Below the pieces are notes generated by a model. It saw only the letters and a list, made by a program, of their open reading frames with translations, was not told the DNA's origin and made no database searches. The position numbers were made by a program, and so were the translations under genes. Of a stretch of 64,000 bases of DNA, positions 53,126 through 61,010 are shown one piece after another (position 1 is the stretch's first letter; each line of letters starts with the position of its first letter). Origin of the DNA: Hyphomicrobiales bacterium (GTDB lineage: Bacteria; Pseudomonadota; Alphaproteobacteria; Rhizobiales; Beijerinckiaceae); the NCBI GenBank assembly GCA_900473415.1, contig UCLR01000010.1, positions 187,732 through 251,731 of the forward strand, given 5' to 3'.

Positions 53126-55612
53126 ATGGCCGCCCCGTCCCCGCTCCCTCCCGCCTTCGAGGCCTGGTTCACCGGGCGCGGCTGGAGCGTGCGGCCGCAT
53201 CAGCTCGCGCTGCTGGCGGAGGCCCGCGCCGGGCGCTCGACGCTGCTGGTTGCGCCAACCGGCGCCGGCAAGACGCTCGCCGGCTTCCTGCCCTCGCTGG
53301 TCGAGCTCGCCGAGCGAGGGGGCAAACATGACGGGCTGCACACGCTCTACATCTCGCCGCTGAAGGCGCTCGCCGTCGACATTGCGCGCAATCTCGAAGC
53401 GCCGGTCCGCGAGATGGCGCTGCCCATCACCATCGAGACGCGCACCGGCGACACCTCCGCCGCCAAGCGCACGCGCCAGATCCAGCGCCCTCCCGACATC
53501 CTGCTGACGACACCGGAGCAGCTTGCGTTGCTCGTCTCGCATCGCGACGCGGCTCCCTTCTTCGCGAACCTGCGCCGCATCGTGCTCGACGAGCTGCATG
53601 CGCTCGTCACCTCCAAGCGCGGCGACCTGCTCGCGCTCGATCTCGCGCGGCTGAAGGCGCTCGCGCCGCAGGTCTCAGGCGTAGGCCTGTCGGCGACCGT
53701 GCGCGAGCCGGCCGACCTCCAGCGCTATCTCGGCGGCGCCGGGACACCGGCCGGGCTCGTGACGGTGGCGGGCGGCGCCAAGCCGCGCATCGGCATTCTC
53801 GACACCGAACGCCACCTGCCGATCGCCGGCCACACCACGCTGCACGCGATGGCCGAGGTCTATGAGGCCATCCGCGGTCACAAGCTCACGCTCGTCTTCG
53901 TCAACACACGCATGCAGGCGGAATTCGCCTTCCAGGCACTGTGGAACCTCAACGACGACAATTTGCCGATCGCGCTGCATCACGGCTCGCTCGATGCCCA
54001 GCAACGCCGCAAGGTCGAGGCGGCGATGGCGGAAGGCCGGCTCAAGGCCGTGGTCTGCACCGCGACGCTCGATCTCGGAATCGACTGGGGCGATGTCGAC
54101 CTCGTCGTCAATCTCGGCGCGCCGAAGGGGGCAAGCCGGCTGATCCAGCGCATCGGCCGCTCCAACCACCGCATGGACGAGCCTTCCGAGGCGCTGCTCG
54201 TGCCCTCCAACCGCTTCGAGCTCTTGGAATGCCGCGCCGCGCTGGAAGCCGTGCATGAGGCCGCGCAGGACACGCCGCCGCCGCGCACCGGCGCGCTCGA
54301 CGTGTTGGCGCAGCATGTACTCGGCGTCGCCTGCTCGGACGGTTTCCAGGCCGATGCGCTCTATGAGGAGGTCAGAACCGCCTCCCCTTACGCCGAACTT
54401 TCCCGCGCCGATTTCGACGCGGTGGTGAATTTCGTCGCGACCGGCGGCTATGCGCTGAAGAGCTATGAGCGCTTCGCCAAGCTAAGGCAGGACAAGGCTG
54501 GCCTCTGGCGTGCCAGCAACGCCCGCGTCATCCAGCAATACCGCATGAATGTCGGCACCATCGTCGAAGCGACGATGCTGAAGGTCCGGCTCGGCCGGGC
54601 GCGTGCGGGCCGGCCCGGCCAGCCCGGGACGATCACCCGCGGCGGGCGCGTGCTCGGTGAGGTCGAGGAGTATTTCGCCGAGCAGCTGGTGCCGGGCGAC
54701 ACCTTCGTCTTCGCCGGCGAAGTGCTGCGCTTCGAAGGCATCGTCGAGAACGAGGCGGTCTGCTCGCGGGCCTCGGCCGGCACCGATCCCAAGATTCCTT
54801 CCTATGACGGCGGCAAGTTCCCGCTCTCGACCTTCCTCGCCGCCCGGGTGCGCGCCATTCTGGCCTCGCCCGGCCTCTGGCAGACGCTGCCGGAAGAGGT
54901 TTCGGCCTGGCTGCACGCACAGAAGCGGAAATCGCGGCTGCCGAAGCCCGGCGAACTTCTGGTCGAGACCTTCCCGCGCGGTGGGCGCTTCTATCTCGTC
55001 GCCTATCCCTTCGAAGGCCGCCTCGCCCACCAGACGCTCGGCATGCTGCTGACACGGCGATTGGAGCGCGCCCGGATGCGCCCGCTCGGCTTCGTCTGCA
55101 ATGATTACGGCATGGCCTGCTGGACGCTGGGCGACATGGCCGCGGCGATTGCGCGCGGCGCGCTCGATCTGGACGAGCTTTTTGCGCAGGACATGCTCGG
55201 CGACGATCTTGAGGACTGGCTCGCGGAATCGGCGCTGATGAAGCGCACCTTCCGCTCTTGCGCCATCATCGGCGGCCTGATCGAGCGGCGCTATCCAGGG
55301 CAGGAGAAGAGCGGGCGGCAGGTGACGATCTCGACCGATCTGGTCTACGACGTGCTGCGTCGGCACGAACCGGACCATATCCTGCTCAAGGCGGCGCGGG
55401 CGGACGCGGCGACGGGTCTGCTCGACATTCGCCGGCTCGGTGAGATGCTGACACGGATCAGCGGCCGAATCGTGCATCAGCCGCTCGAACATGTCTCGCC
55501 GCTCTCCGTCTCGGTGATGCTCGAGATCGGGCGCGAGGCGGTCTATGGCGAGGCGGCGGACGAGATCCTGGCGGAGGCGGAAGCGATGCTGACGGAAGAG
55601 GCGATGGCGTGA
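53126..55612 (+). CDS. Ligase-associated DEXH-box helicase (Lhr-like)
   Basis: An 828-residue superfamily 2 helicase. Walker A is LLVAPTGAGKTLAGFLPSL, the DExH box is IVLDELHALVTSKRGDLLAL, motif III is GLSATVREPADL, and motif VI is QRIGRSNHRMDEPSEALL. The C-terminal half has the Lhr-type winged-helix and beta-barrel region. It belongs with the ligase, exonuclease and PdeM in a DNA damage response set and overlaps pdeM by 4 bases. Confidence 0.94.
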   Translation: MAAPSPLPPAFEAWFTGRGWSVRPHQLALLAEARAGRSTLLVAPTGAGKTLAGFLPSLVELAERGGKHDGLHTLYISPLKALAVDIARNLEAPVREMALPITIETRTGDTSAAKRTRQIQRPPDILLTTPEQLALLVSHRDAAPFFANLRRIVLDELHALVTSKRGDLLALDLARLKALAPQVSGVGLSATVREPADLQRYLGGAGTPAGLVTVAGGAKPRIGILDTERHLPIAGHTTLHAMAEVYEAIRGHKLTLVFVNTRMQAEFAFQALWNLNDDNLPIALHHGSLDAQQRRKVEAAMAEGRLKAVVCTATLDLGIDWGDVDLVVNLGAPKGASRLIQRIGRSNHRMDEPSEALLVPSNRFELLECRAALEAVHEAAQDTPPPRTGALDVLAQHVLGVACSDGFQADALYEEVRTASPYAELSRADFDAVVNFVATGGYALKSYERFAKLRQDKAGLWRASNARVIQQYRMNVGTIVEATMLKVRLGRARAGRPGQPGTITRGGRVLGEVEEYFAEQLVPGDTFVFAGEVLRFEGIVENEAVCSRASAGTDPKIPSYDGGKFPLSTFLAARVRAILASPGLWQTLPEEVSAWLHAQKRKSRLPKPGELLVETFPRGGRFYLVAYPFEGRLAHQTLGMLLTRRLERARMRPLGFVCNDYGMACWTLGDMAAAIARGALDLDELFAQDMLGDDLEDWLAESALMKRTFRSCAIIGGLIERRYPGQEKSGRQVTISTDLVYDVLRRHEPDHILLKAARADAATGLLDIRRLGEMLTRISGRIVHQPLEHVSPLSVSVMLEIGREAVYGEAADEILAEAEAMLTEEAMA

Positions 55613-56316
55613 CGCTGGCCCAACGCATCACGGCGGCGGAGACGGCGGGCTTCATGCTCGGCCGGCTCGCGATCGTGCCCGACGTTTCCGGCGCGCTCTG
55701 GCTGCCGGAGGAGCGCACACTCGTCGTCGCCGACCTGCATCTGGAGAAGGGCTCGGCCTATGCGGCACGCGGCGTGATGCTGCCGCCCTATGATTCGACC
55801 GCGACGCTCGCCGCACTCGCGGCCGTGGTGCTGCGCCTGCAGCCCACCCGCGTGATCGCGCTCGGCGACAGCTTCCACGACCGCGACGCCGAAAGCCGCA
55901 TCGCGCCCCAATCGCTTTCCGCCTTGCGGCTGATCCAGCAGGGCCGTGACTGGCTCTGGATCACCGGCAACCACGACCCCGCCATCAGCCGCGCGATGGG
56001 TGGCGACAGCGCCGACAGCCTCACGCTCGCCGGCGTGACTTTGCGCCACGAGCCCGCTCCGGCCGAGACAGGCCCCGAGATCGCAGGCCACCTCCATCCG
56101 GCCGCCAAGGTGCGGATGCGCGGCCGGGCGATCCGCCGGCGCTGCTTCGCGCTTTCGGCGAAACGCTGCATCATGCCCGCGATGGGAGCCTATGCCGGCG
56201 GCCTCAACCTGCGCGACACGGCCTTTCGGCCGCTGTTTCGCGACGGCCTGAGCGCGCATCTCATCGGCGACGGCCGATTGTTTCGGATCGATTCACGGTT
56301 ATTGTTGCCAGACTGA
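55609..56316 (+). CDS. pdeM: Ligase-associated DNA damage response endonuclease PdeM
   Basis: A 235-residue metallophosphoesterase with VVADLHLEKGSAYAARG (DxH), VIALGDSFHDRDAE, WITGNHDPAIS and IAGHLHPAAKV (GHxH). It has the PdeM length and lacks extra domains. The GTG start overlaps the helicase stop (GTGA), so expression is coupled. It completes the four-gene repair set. Confidence 0.92.
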   Translation: MTLAQRITAAETAGFMLGRLAIVPDVSGALWLPEERTLVVADLHLEKGSAYAARGVMLPPYDSTATLAALAAVVLRLQPTRVIALGDSFHDRDAESRIAPQSLSALRLIQQGRDWLWITGNHDPAISRAMGGDSADSLTLAGVTLRHEPAPAETGPEIAGHLHPAAKVRMRGRAIRRRCFALSAKRCIMPAMGAYAGGLNLRDTAFRPLFRDGLSAHLIGDGRLFRIDSRLLLPD

Positions 56317-56427
56317 CAGAGCGGGTTGCGTATGCCGCGCGCATGTGGCATCAGGGCGCCGCTTCGCAACGAAGCCGCGCCGAACGATGCCCTTCAGGCA
56401 AGCCGTCGCGGGTTGGCTGACGATCCT

Positions 56428-56502
<75 letters not shown>

Positions 56503-56595
56503 GCCCATCTCCTTGAAAACAAAGAAAGCCTTGACCCACAAAGGCTTTCGCCGATTCTGATGTTACAAACGACGTAACAAAACAGATGGATCGGC

Positions 56596-56997
56596 ATGGC
56601 CGGCAAGGTGCGGTATCTGCCCTATCGAGACGGCCGATATTTCGCCCGGATGGTGATCCCGAAAGAGCTTCGCCCGTTCATGGACGGCAGGACGGAACTG
56701 CGGACACCGCTCTGCCCCGACTACCGGACGGCTCTGAAAAAGCTCCCCGGCGCCGTCGCCCTGCTTCAGCATGAGATTGCCATTGCCGAGCGCAAGGCGG
56801 TTGAGGACGGCGAGCGCAAAGTCACTATCGGGGGCTACCCGCTCGCGATGGATCAGCTCACATCATCCCGCACCGTGGCGACCGATCGCTGTTCTGGCGC
56901 CGGTCTAACTGGCTCGCGGTGTGCAAGCCCTGCCATGAGGGGCCCGCGCAATAGAAAGAGCGATCTTCAGAAACGTAAGTCAGATATCTGGAATTGA
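56596..56997 (+). pseudogene. Phage integrase N-terminal fragment, fused out of frame to an HNH endonuclease remnant
   Basis: Residues 1-88 or so (GKVRYLPYRDGRYFARMVIP, LLQHEIAIAERKAVEDG, GGYPLAMDQ) look like the N-terminus of a tyrosine-recombinase integrase. After MDQL (about 56856) the frame continues as unrelated residues to 56997. The catalytic domain is absent, so it is non-functional. The switch coincides with the start of an HNH fragment in the +1 frame, which indicates one deletion joining int to a distant phage gene. It starts just downstream of tRNA-Thr, as expected for an integrase. Confidence 0.8.
56856..56954 (+). pseudogene. HNH endonuclease C-terminal remnant
   Basis: A 32-codon stretch ending TAG at 56952-56954 encodes AHIIPHRGDRSLFWRRSNWL followed by AVCKPCHEGPAQ. 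This is the core of a phage HNH endonuclease, with the HIIPHRGD histidine motif and the CKPCH end. It is in a different frame from the integrase fragment that runs into it. Such HNH genes normally sit beside terminase genes, so most of the prophage between int and packaging genes is gone. Confidence 0.7.
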
Positions 56998-57563
56998 GAT
57001 CTATTTAGTTTCCAAAACAAAATCTTCTCTGATTGTGACAACAGCGCCCTTGATTCGTTTTGCTTTGGGTAAATCGCCAATTTAAATCCATCCCAAAGAT
57101 CAATATGGTCGCCAGTTTTCTTCGGCGAGAATGTCAGCTTTTCCTTCGGTGTTCTCCAGCAATTTCTGAGTAAAATAACCCCCTTCAAGCTGGAAATCAT
57201 TGGAAAAGACCCCGGTCCATCGTGGACTAAATCAGGCGCGCCAAATTTCTTCGTGATCCCAAAAGCTACGTCTTCAGCTTTCACGAACATATTTTCCAAG
57301 AAAGGCATGTTCTTCATATTCACGTTGGCAGAATCTCTGCCTTTAAAATTTGCGTCCCCTTCGCCGGGTTTGAGATTCAAGGCAACGCCCATAACAAGTG
57401 CGCATCGATTGCCATTGGTGATGTCACCGGCCCATGTGCGGATGTGATTATGACGCGCTAAGATCAGTGAAAACTCCCACGGTATCGACATGACGCTTCC
57501 CGATCCCATGACATCTGGTAAGGCATTAAAAGCCAAACAGGGCGCGACAACAAGCAGTGACAT
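56967..57563 (-). CDS. AT-rich hypothetical protein in the prophage remnant
   Basis: A 198-residue frame with a hydrophobic start (MSLLVVAPCLAFNALPDVMG) that may be a signal peptide. The body (DITNGNRCALVMGVALNLKP, APDLVHDGPGSFPMISSLKG) matches nothing I recognise. The DNA is far more AT-rich than its surroundings, so it is probably foreign cargo of the prophage. The ATG at 57563 has only AGAGAG upstream. Expression is uncertain, but the frame is long and uninterrupted. Confidence 0.6.
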   Translation of the reverse strand: MSLLVVAPCLAFNALPDVMGSGSVMSIPWEFSLILARHNHIRTWAGDITNGNRCALVMGVALNLKPGEGDANFKGRDSANVNMKNMPFLENMFVKAEDVAFGITKKFGAPDLVHDGPGSFPMISSLKGVILLRNCWRTPKEKLTFSPKKTGDHIDLWDGFKLAIYPKQNESRALLSQSEKILFWKLNRSQFQISDLRF

Positions 57564-57707
57564 TCGTACTCTCTATGCACCATCGTCAGGCAACGAAGCT
57601 GATCGTTCCGTGGTAGTCGCAAACTTTTCAAAAGACTCCCTGACCGGCTCGTCCTTCTTAGCGCGATATTGATCCTAAATAAATTTCCTAATTCGCCACT
57701 ATTATAG

Positions 57708-58007
57708 CATACTCATCAAACAAATATCACTATTACCGATATTAAAGAGCACATCAACGTCACATCTGACGATGACGACACGCTCCTGATATCAAAAATT
57801 GAAGCTGCAGGCGCGATAGTCGATAATTTTATCGGCGATAAGCTTTCCGATTTCAATCCCATCCCAGCACCGATCCTAGAAGTTGTGCGCCAGCTTGCCG
57901 GTCATCTCTATGAGAACCGTGAGCCGCTTCTCATCGGCTTTCAGGCTGCCGCGCTTCCCTACAGCGCCATTGATCTGTTGATGCCGTACCGTCGCGTGGT
58001 GTGCTAA
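57708..58007 (+). pseudogene. Phage head-tail connector (gp6-like) gene, start lost
   Basis: An open frame from after TAG 57705-57707 to TAA 58005-58007. It encodes NITITDIKEHINVTSDDDDT, then EAAGAIVDNFIGDKLSDF and VRQLAGHLYENREPLL. That pattern fits the gp6-like head-tail connector (DNA packaging) family of tailed phages. No standard start codon precedes the conserved part, so the 5' end appears truncated or replaced. It marks the morphogenesis end of the decayed prophage. Confidence 0.7.
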
Positions 58008-58102
58008 TGACCGAACCGTCGCTTGCCCTGCAGAAGCTCCTGTGCGCTCGCCTGCTGGCGGAGTTGCGTCGGCCCCATCCACGCATGAAATCATCCGCAT
58101 AG
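58007..58102 (+). pseudogene. Fragment of a small phage tail protein gene (DUF3168-like N-terminus)
   Basis: The ATG overlaps the connector stop (TAATGA), as in phage operons. The 31 codons begin TEPSLALQKLLCARLLAEL, resembling the N-terminus of DUF3168 tail-completion proteins, then diverge and stop at TAG 58100-58102. The fragment is too short for the family (about 120-140 residues), so it is truncated. This is probably the right edge of the prophage remnant. Confidence 0.45.
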
Positions 58103-58407
58103 TTGACCGGGCCGGGCCTTCGCGGCGCCGACCCGACCGGCCTTCTCAAAGCGACCATGAGACAGCGAACAACTCGGACTCCGAATCGGCCGACCAGTCA
58201 CAAAGCTCTGTTCTGGAAGACGATTTTTCTCCGCTGACATCTCAAAAGAGAATTGTGAGATGTCAGGTTTGGCTTAACATGCGGCCTTGTCTGTTCGAAT
58301 GCCTTGGCAGTTGCAGCTGGGTTCTGCGAGCGCGTCAGCGGCTCTGCTGAGCCCCTGGCGCCGAGGCCGATGGCTGTTCGCCTGGCGACAAAGCGAAAGG
58401 AAACACG
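58103..58407. other. Intergenic region upstream of the first binding protein gene
   Basis: 305 bp without a convincing gene, between the prophage scar and the binding-protein cluster. It contains the palindrome at 58234-58266, listed separately, and AGCGAAAGGAAA, a probable ribosome site just before 58408. The rest shows nothing I can identify. Confidence 0.4.
58234..58266. promoter_or_regulatory. Perfect inverted repeat, candidate GntR operator
   Basis: CTGACATCTCA (58234-58244) and TGAGATGTCAG (58256-58266) are perfect 11-bp arms around an 11-base spacer, about 140 bp upstream of the first binding protein. ATCTCA also recurs at 60180-60212, just before the GntR gene, as AATCTCAC repeated twice. 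This makes it a candidate site for that regulator. Confidence 0.5.
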
Positions 58408-59898
58408 ATGCGCAAGTCGATCCTCTGGCTCTTTGCAACCGCTTTTGCCGTGGCGACGCCTGCTATTGCCGGCGCCGATCGCTTCGTCATCGATCTCGCA
58501 GCCGAGCCCTCAACCCTCGACCCCCAGCTCCAGTGGAATCCCGACAGCTATTACGTCTACCGCAACATCTTCGACAATCTCGTCACGCGCGACGACAAGG
58601 GTGAGATTGCTCCGCAGATCGCCACGGCGTGGCGCAACGTGTCCGACACCGAGGTCGTCTTCACACTCCGACCCGACGTGACGTTTCATGACGGCTCGAA
58701 GCTCACGGCCGAAGATGTTGCCTTCAGCATCGAACGCATCACAGACAAGAGCTTCGCCAGCCCGCAGCGTGGTCAGTTCAACAAGATCGTGCAGGCGGTG
58801 CCGCTTTCCCCGACAGAAATCAAGCTCGTCACAGACGGGCCCTATCCCGCGCTGCTCGCCCAGCTCGTCAAGCTCTCGATCGTCCCCAAGAAGGTCGTCG
58901 AGGCGGTGGGCAAGGATGCCTTCAACCTGAAGCCAGTCGGGAGCGGGCCGTACAAGTTCGAAGCCTGGCAGCGCGGCGTCGCCGTGACGCTGAGCCGTAA
59001 CGATGCTTATTGGGGCACGAAGGGGGTATTTCCGGTCGCGCTCTTCCGCGCAGTGCCGGACAGCGCAACGCGTCTCGCCAATCTGCAGGCCGGCGCCTCC
59101 GATCTTGTGGTCGGCCTCGACAGCGACCAACTCGCCCAGCTTAAGAGCTCGCAGCGCGCCAAGCCTCTGACCACTTTGACGGAGCGCCTCGCCTATCTGC
59201 GTCTGAACCCGAATCGCCCACCCTTCGACAATCCCAAGATCCGCGAGGCGATTGCCCGAGCCGTTGACAAGCAGGGGATCATCGACGGAATCCTCGGCGG
59301 ACAGGAGAAGCCGATCGCACAGATGTTGACGCCCGCACATTTCGGCTGGGCCGAGGGCATCGCGGGGCGGGCTTACGATCCGGCTGGCGCGAAGGCGCTC
59401 GTTGCCGAGGCGGGCGCTGCCGGCAAAGTTGCAATCCCGCTCACGACCGCGCCCTTCTTCGACCAGCGCGTCGTTCAGGCAATCCAACAGCAGTTGCGGG
59501 ATACCGGGCTCGACGTATCAATCGAGCTAATCGATACGCCTAGCTTCCTGCAGCGCACCCAGCGCGGCCCCGTCGAAGCGCCGGTGCTGGCGATCAGCCG
59601 TTCGTCCTGCGCCTGTCAGGATGCGGACGGTGCGCTGTACGAGCTCTTTCACGCCGGCAGCGGCTGGACGATCGTCGAGAATAAGGAGGTCGACGGCCTT
59701 CTCGATCGCGCCCGCTCCACCCTCGACCCGACCGCACGGCTGGCCGACTACCGCAAGGTCCACGAGATCATCGCCGCCTCGCTTCCGGTCGTCCCGCTCT
59801 ACCAAACCGTCGCCGGATATGGCGCAGCCAAGTCGGTTCAGTTCACGCCAACGCCGAACGAGAGCCTGTTCCTGAACCGTATCCGCTGGACCGACTGA
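58408..59898 (+). CDS. ABC transporter substrate-binding protein family 5 (peptide type), paralog 1
   Basis: A 496-residue binding protein with a signal peptide (ILWLFATAFAVATPAIAGA) and the family 5 mature pattern DRFVIDLAAEPSTLDPQ, VTFHDGSKLTAEDVAFSIER, VGSGPYKFEAWQRG. It has an unusual SSCACQDADGALYELF motif. It is the first of three tandem paralogs (others at 61007 and 62599), and a GntR gene follows. It probably imports a peptide, opine or other amine-containing solute; no permease is in the window. The ATG at 58408 follows AAAGGAAA. Confidence 0.92.
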   Translation: MRKSILWLFATAFAVATPAIAGADRFVIDLAAEPSTLDPQLQWNPDSYYVYRNIFDNLVTRDDKGEIAPQIATAWRNVSDTEVVFTLRPDVTFHDGSKLTAEDVAFSIERITDKSFASPQRGQFNKIVQAVPLSPTEIKLVTDGPYPALLAQLVKLSIVPKKVVEAVGKDAFNLKPVGSGPYKFEAWQRGVAVTLSRNDAYWGTKGVFPVALFRAVPDSATRLANLQAGASDLVVGLDSDQLAQLKSSQRAKPLTTLTERLAYLRLNPNRPPFDNPKIREAIARAVDKQGIIDGILGGQEKPIAQMLTPAHFGWAEGIAGRAYDPAGAKALVAEAGAAGKVAIPLTTAPFFDQRVVQAIQQQLRDTGLDVSIELIDTPSFLQRTQRGPVEAPVLAISRSSCACQDADGALYELFHAGSGWTIVENKEVDGLLDRARSTLDPTARLADYRKVHEIIAASLPVVPLYQTVAGYGAAKSVQFTPTPNESLFLNRIRWTD

Positions 59899-60230
59899 AT
59901 GCAGGCTCAACGAGCGGGCTGGCATGCGAAAAACATCGCTTGCCAGCCCGTCGACTGGTCGTGGCGACGCAGCCTATGTGCCGCTGACCCTGCGCGGTTC
60001 GTCCCGGGCTAGGGCGCCCTGCTTCACATGCCGATTTCCGTGATGCGCATCGATCGAAGCCGAACGAAGGCCCTTGGAAGATATCAAGGTTGAAACGGCT
60101 GTCGCCGCGCGCCCCGGAGCTTCCAAGTTTTCACGCCGCTCTGCGTCGATCCAATCACGACAATCCATAAGCACTCAAAAATCTCACGCCACTCTTGTGA
60201 AATCTCACAGATCGATCCAAGCTCCGGTTC
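59899..60230. other. Intergenic region between binding protein 1 and the GntR gene
   Basis: 332 bp without a supported gene. It has a hairpin with arms CGGGCTGGCA (59915-59924) and TGCCAGCCCG (59941-59950) shortly after the stop, a possible terminator without a T-run. Further on, AATCTCAC occurs twice (about 60180-60212) just before the GntR start. These repeats may be regulator sites. Confidence 0.45.
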
Positions 60231-61010
60231 ATGCTTGACGGGACCTCTCCATTTGCCCCAGCCCCGGCCGCCGAAGCCCGGCTCGATGTGGCTATTCGGC
60301 GGCTGCGCCAGGCGATCGTCGCCTGTGAGCTCGCGCCCGGCGATTTTGTGCACGAGGCAGGGCTCGCCGAGCGTTTCGGGCTGGGTCGCGCCAGCGTCCG
60401 TGTCGCGCTGACCGAGCTTGCAGCGGTTCGCTTCGTCACCCGGCATGCGCGCCAAGGATGGCGGGTGGCACCGATCGACGGCGCGTTGATTGCGGCTGTG
60501 CTGGACGGGCGTCGACGGCTCGAACCGTCGTTGGCTGGACACAAGCTGGCGGAGCCCGCGCTCTCGACGGCAATGACGCTGATCGGGATGGTGCAGTCCG
60601 TGTCAGGGCGAACCGAGCTTGCAGCGCTTGCGACGGCCCGCGGCGCGGAGCGCCAGCTGCGCAATCTGCTCGCGGCCGGCACGGGCGCCTTCACCGGCGA
60701 CTGGCTGAGCGGGATCTGGGATCATTCGGACCGGATCGTGCGGATGCTCGATCTCAGCGGTCATTCCATTCCGCCGGCGGATCTCGGCGAGCTGATTGAG
60801 GCGCTCAGGACGGGTGATGCCGAGCTGGCCAGGCGGGCGATCGAGCGCGAACATCAGCTCTTCGCTGATGCGGTTGCCCACGGCTTCCTCGCCATGTCGG
60901 CGCAGCCGTCTCGCCCGCAAGCTCGTTCTGCCCGCCGACGCGGCGCCCACCAATCACCGCTCATCGCGGCCGATCGGCCGATCCCCTTGTCGAAGGAGAG
61001 GCAGTCATGA
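60231..61010 (+). CDS. GntR family transcriptional regulator (FCD type)
   Basis: A 259-residue regulator. The winged HTH (residues about 18-80) contains AIRRLRQAIVACELAPGDFV, HEAGLAERFGLGRASVRVAL and WRVAPIDG. The FCD effector domain (about 95-225) is helical, with RAIEREHQLFADAVA near its end and a short Arg/Pro-rich tail. It overlaps the second binding protein gene by 4 bases (ATGA), so it probably controls this transport cluster and itself. The ligand is unknown, presumably the imported solute or a breakdown product. Confidence 0.88.
   Translation: MLDGTSPFAPAPAAEARLDVAIRRLRQAIVACELAPGDFVHEAGLAERFGLGRASVRVALTELAAVRFVTRHARQGWRVAPIDGALIAAVLDGRRRLEPSLAGHKLAEPALSTAMTLIGMVQSVSGRTELAALATARGAERQLRNLLAAGTGAFTGDWLSGIWDHSDRIVRMLDLSGHSIPPADLGELIEALRTGDAELARRAIEREHQLFADAVAHGFLAMSAQPSRPQARSARRRGAHQSPLIAADRPIPLSKERQS

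Noticed and set aside
57490-57672. A 60-codon plus-strand frame in the prophage remnant
   Set aside because: It overlaps the longer opposing gene at 56967-57563, has no good ribosome site and no recognisable domain.
58418-58430. Possible right attachment site: TCGATCCTCT matching the 3' part of tRNA-Thr
   Set aside because: Only ten bases match, the next bases differ, and it falls inside the coding start of a binding protein. No convincing copy of the tRNA 3' end was found in the window, so the right end of the prophage probably was lost in a deletion.
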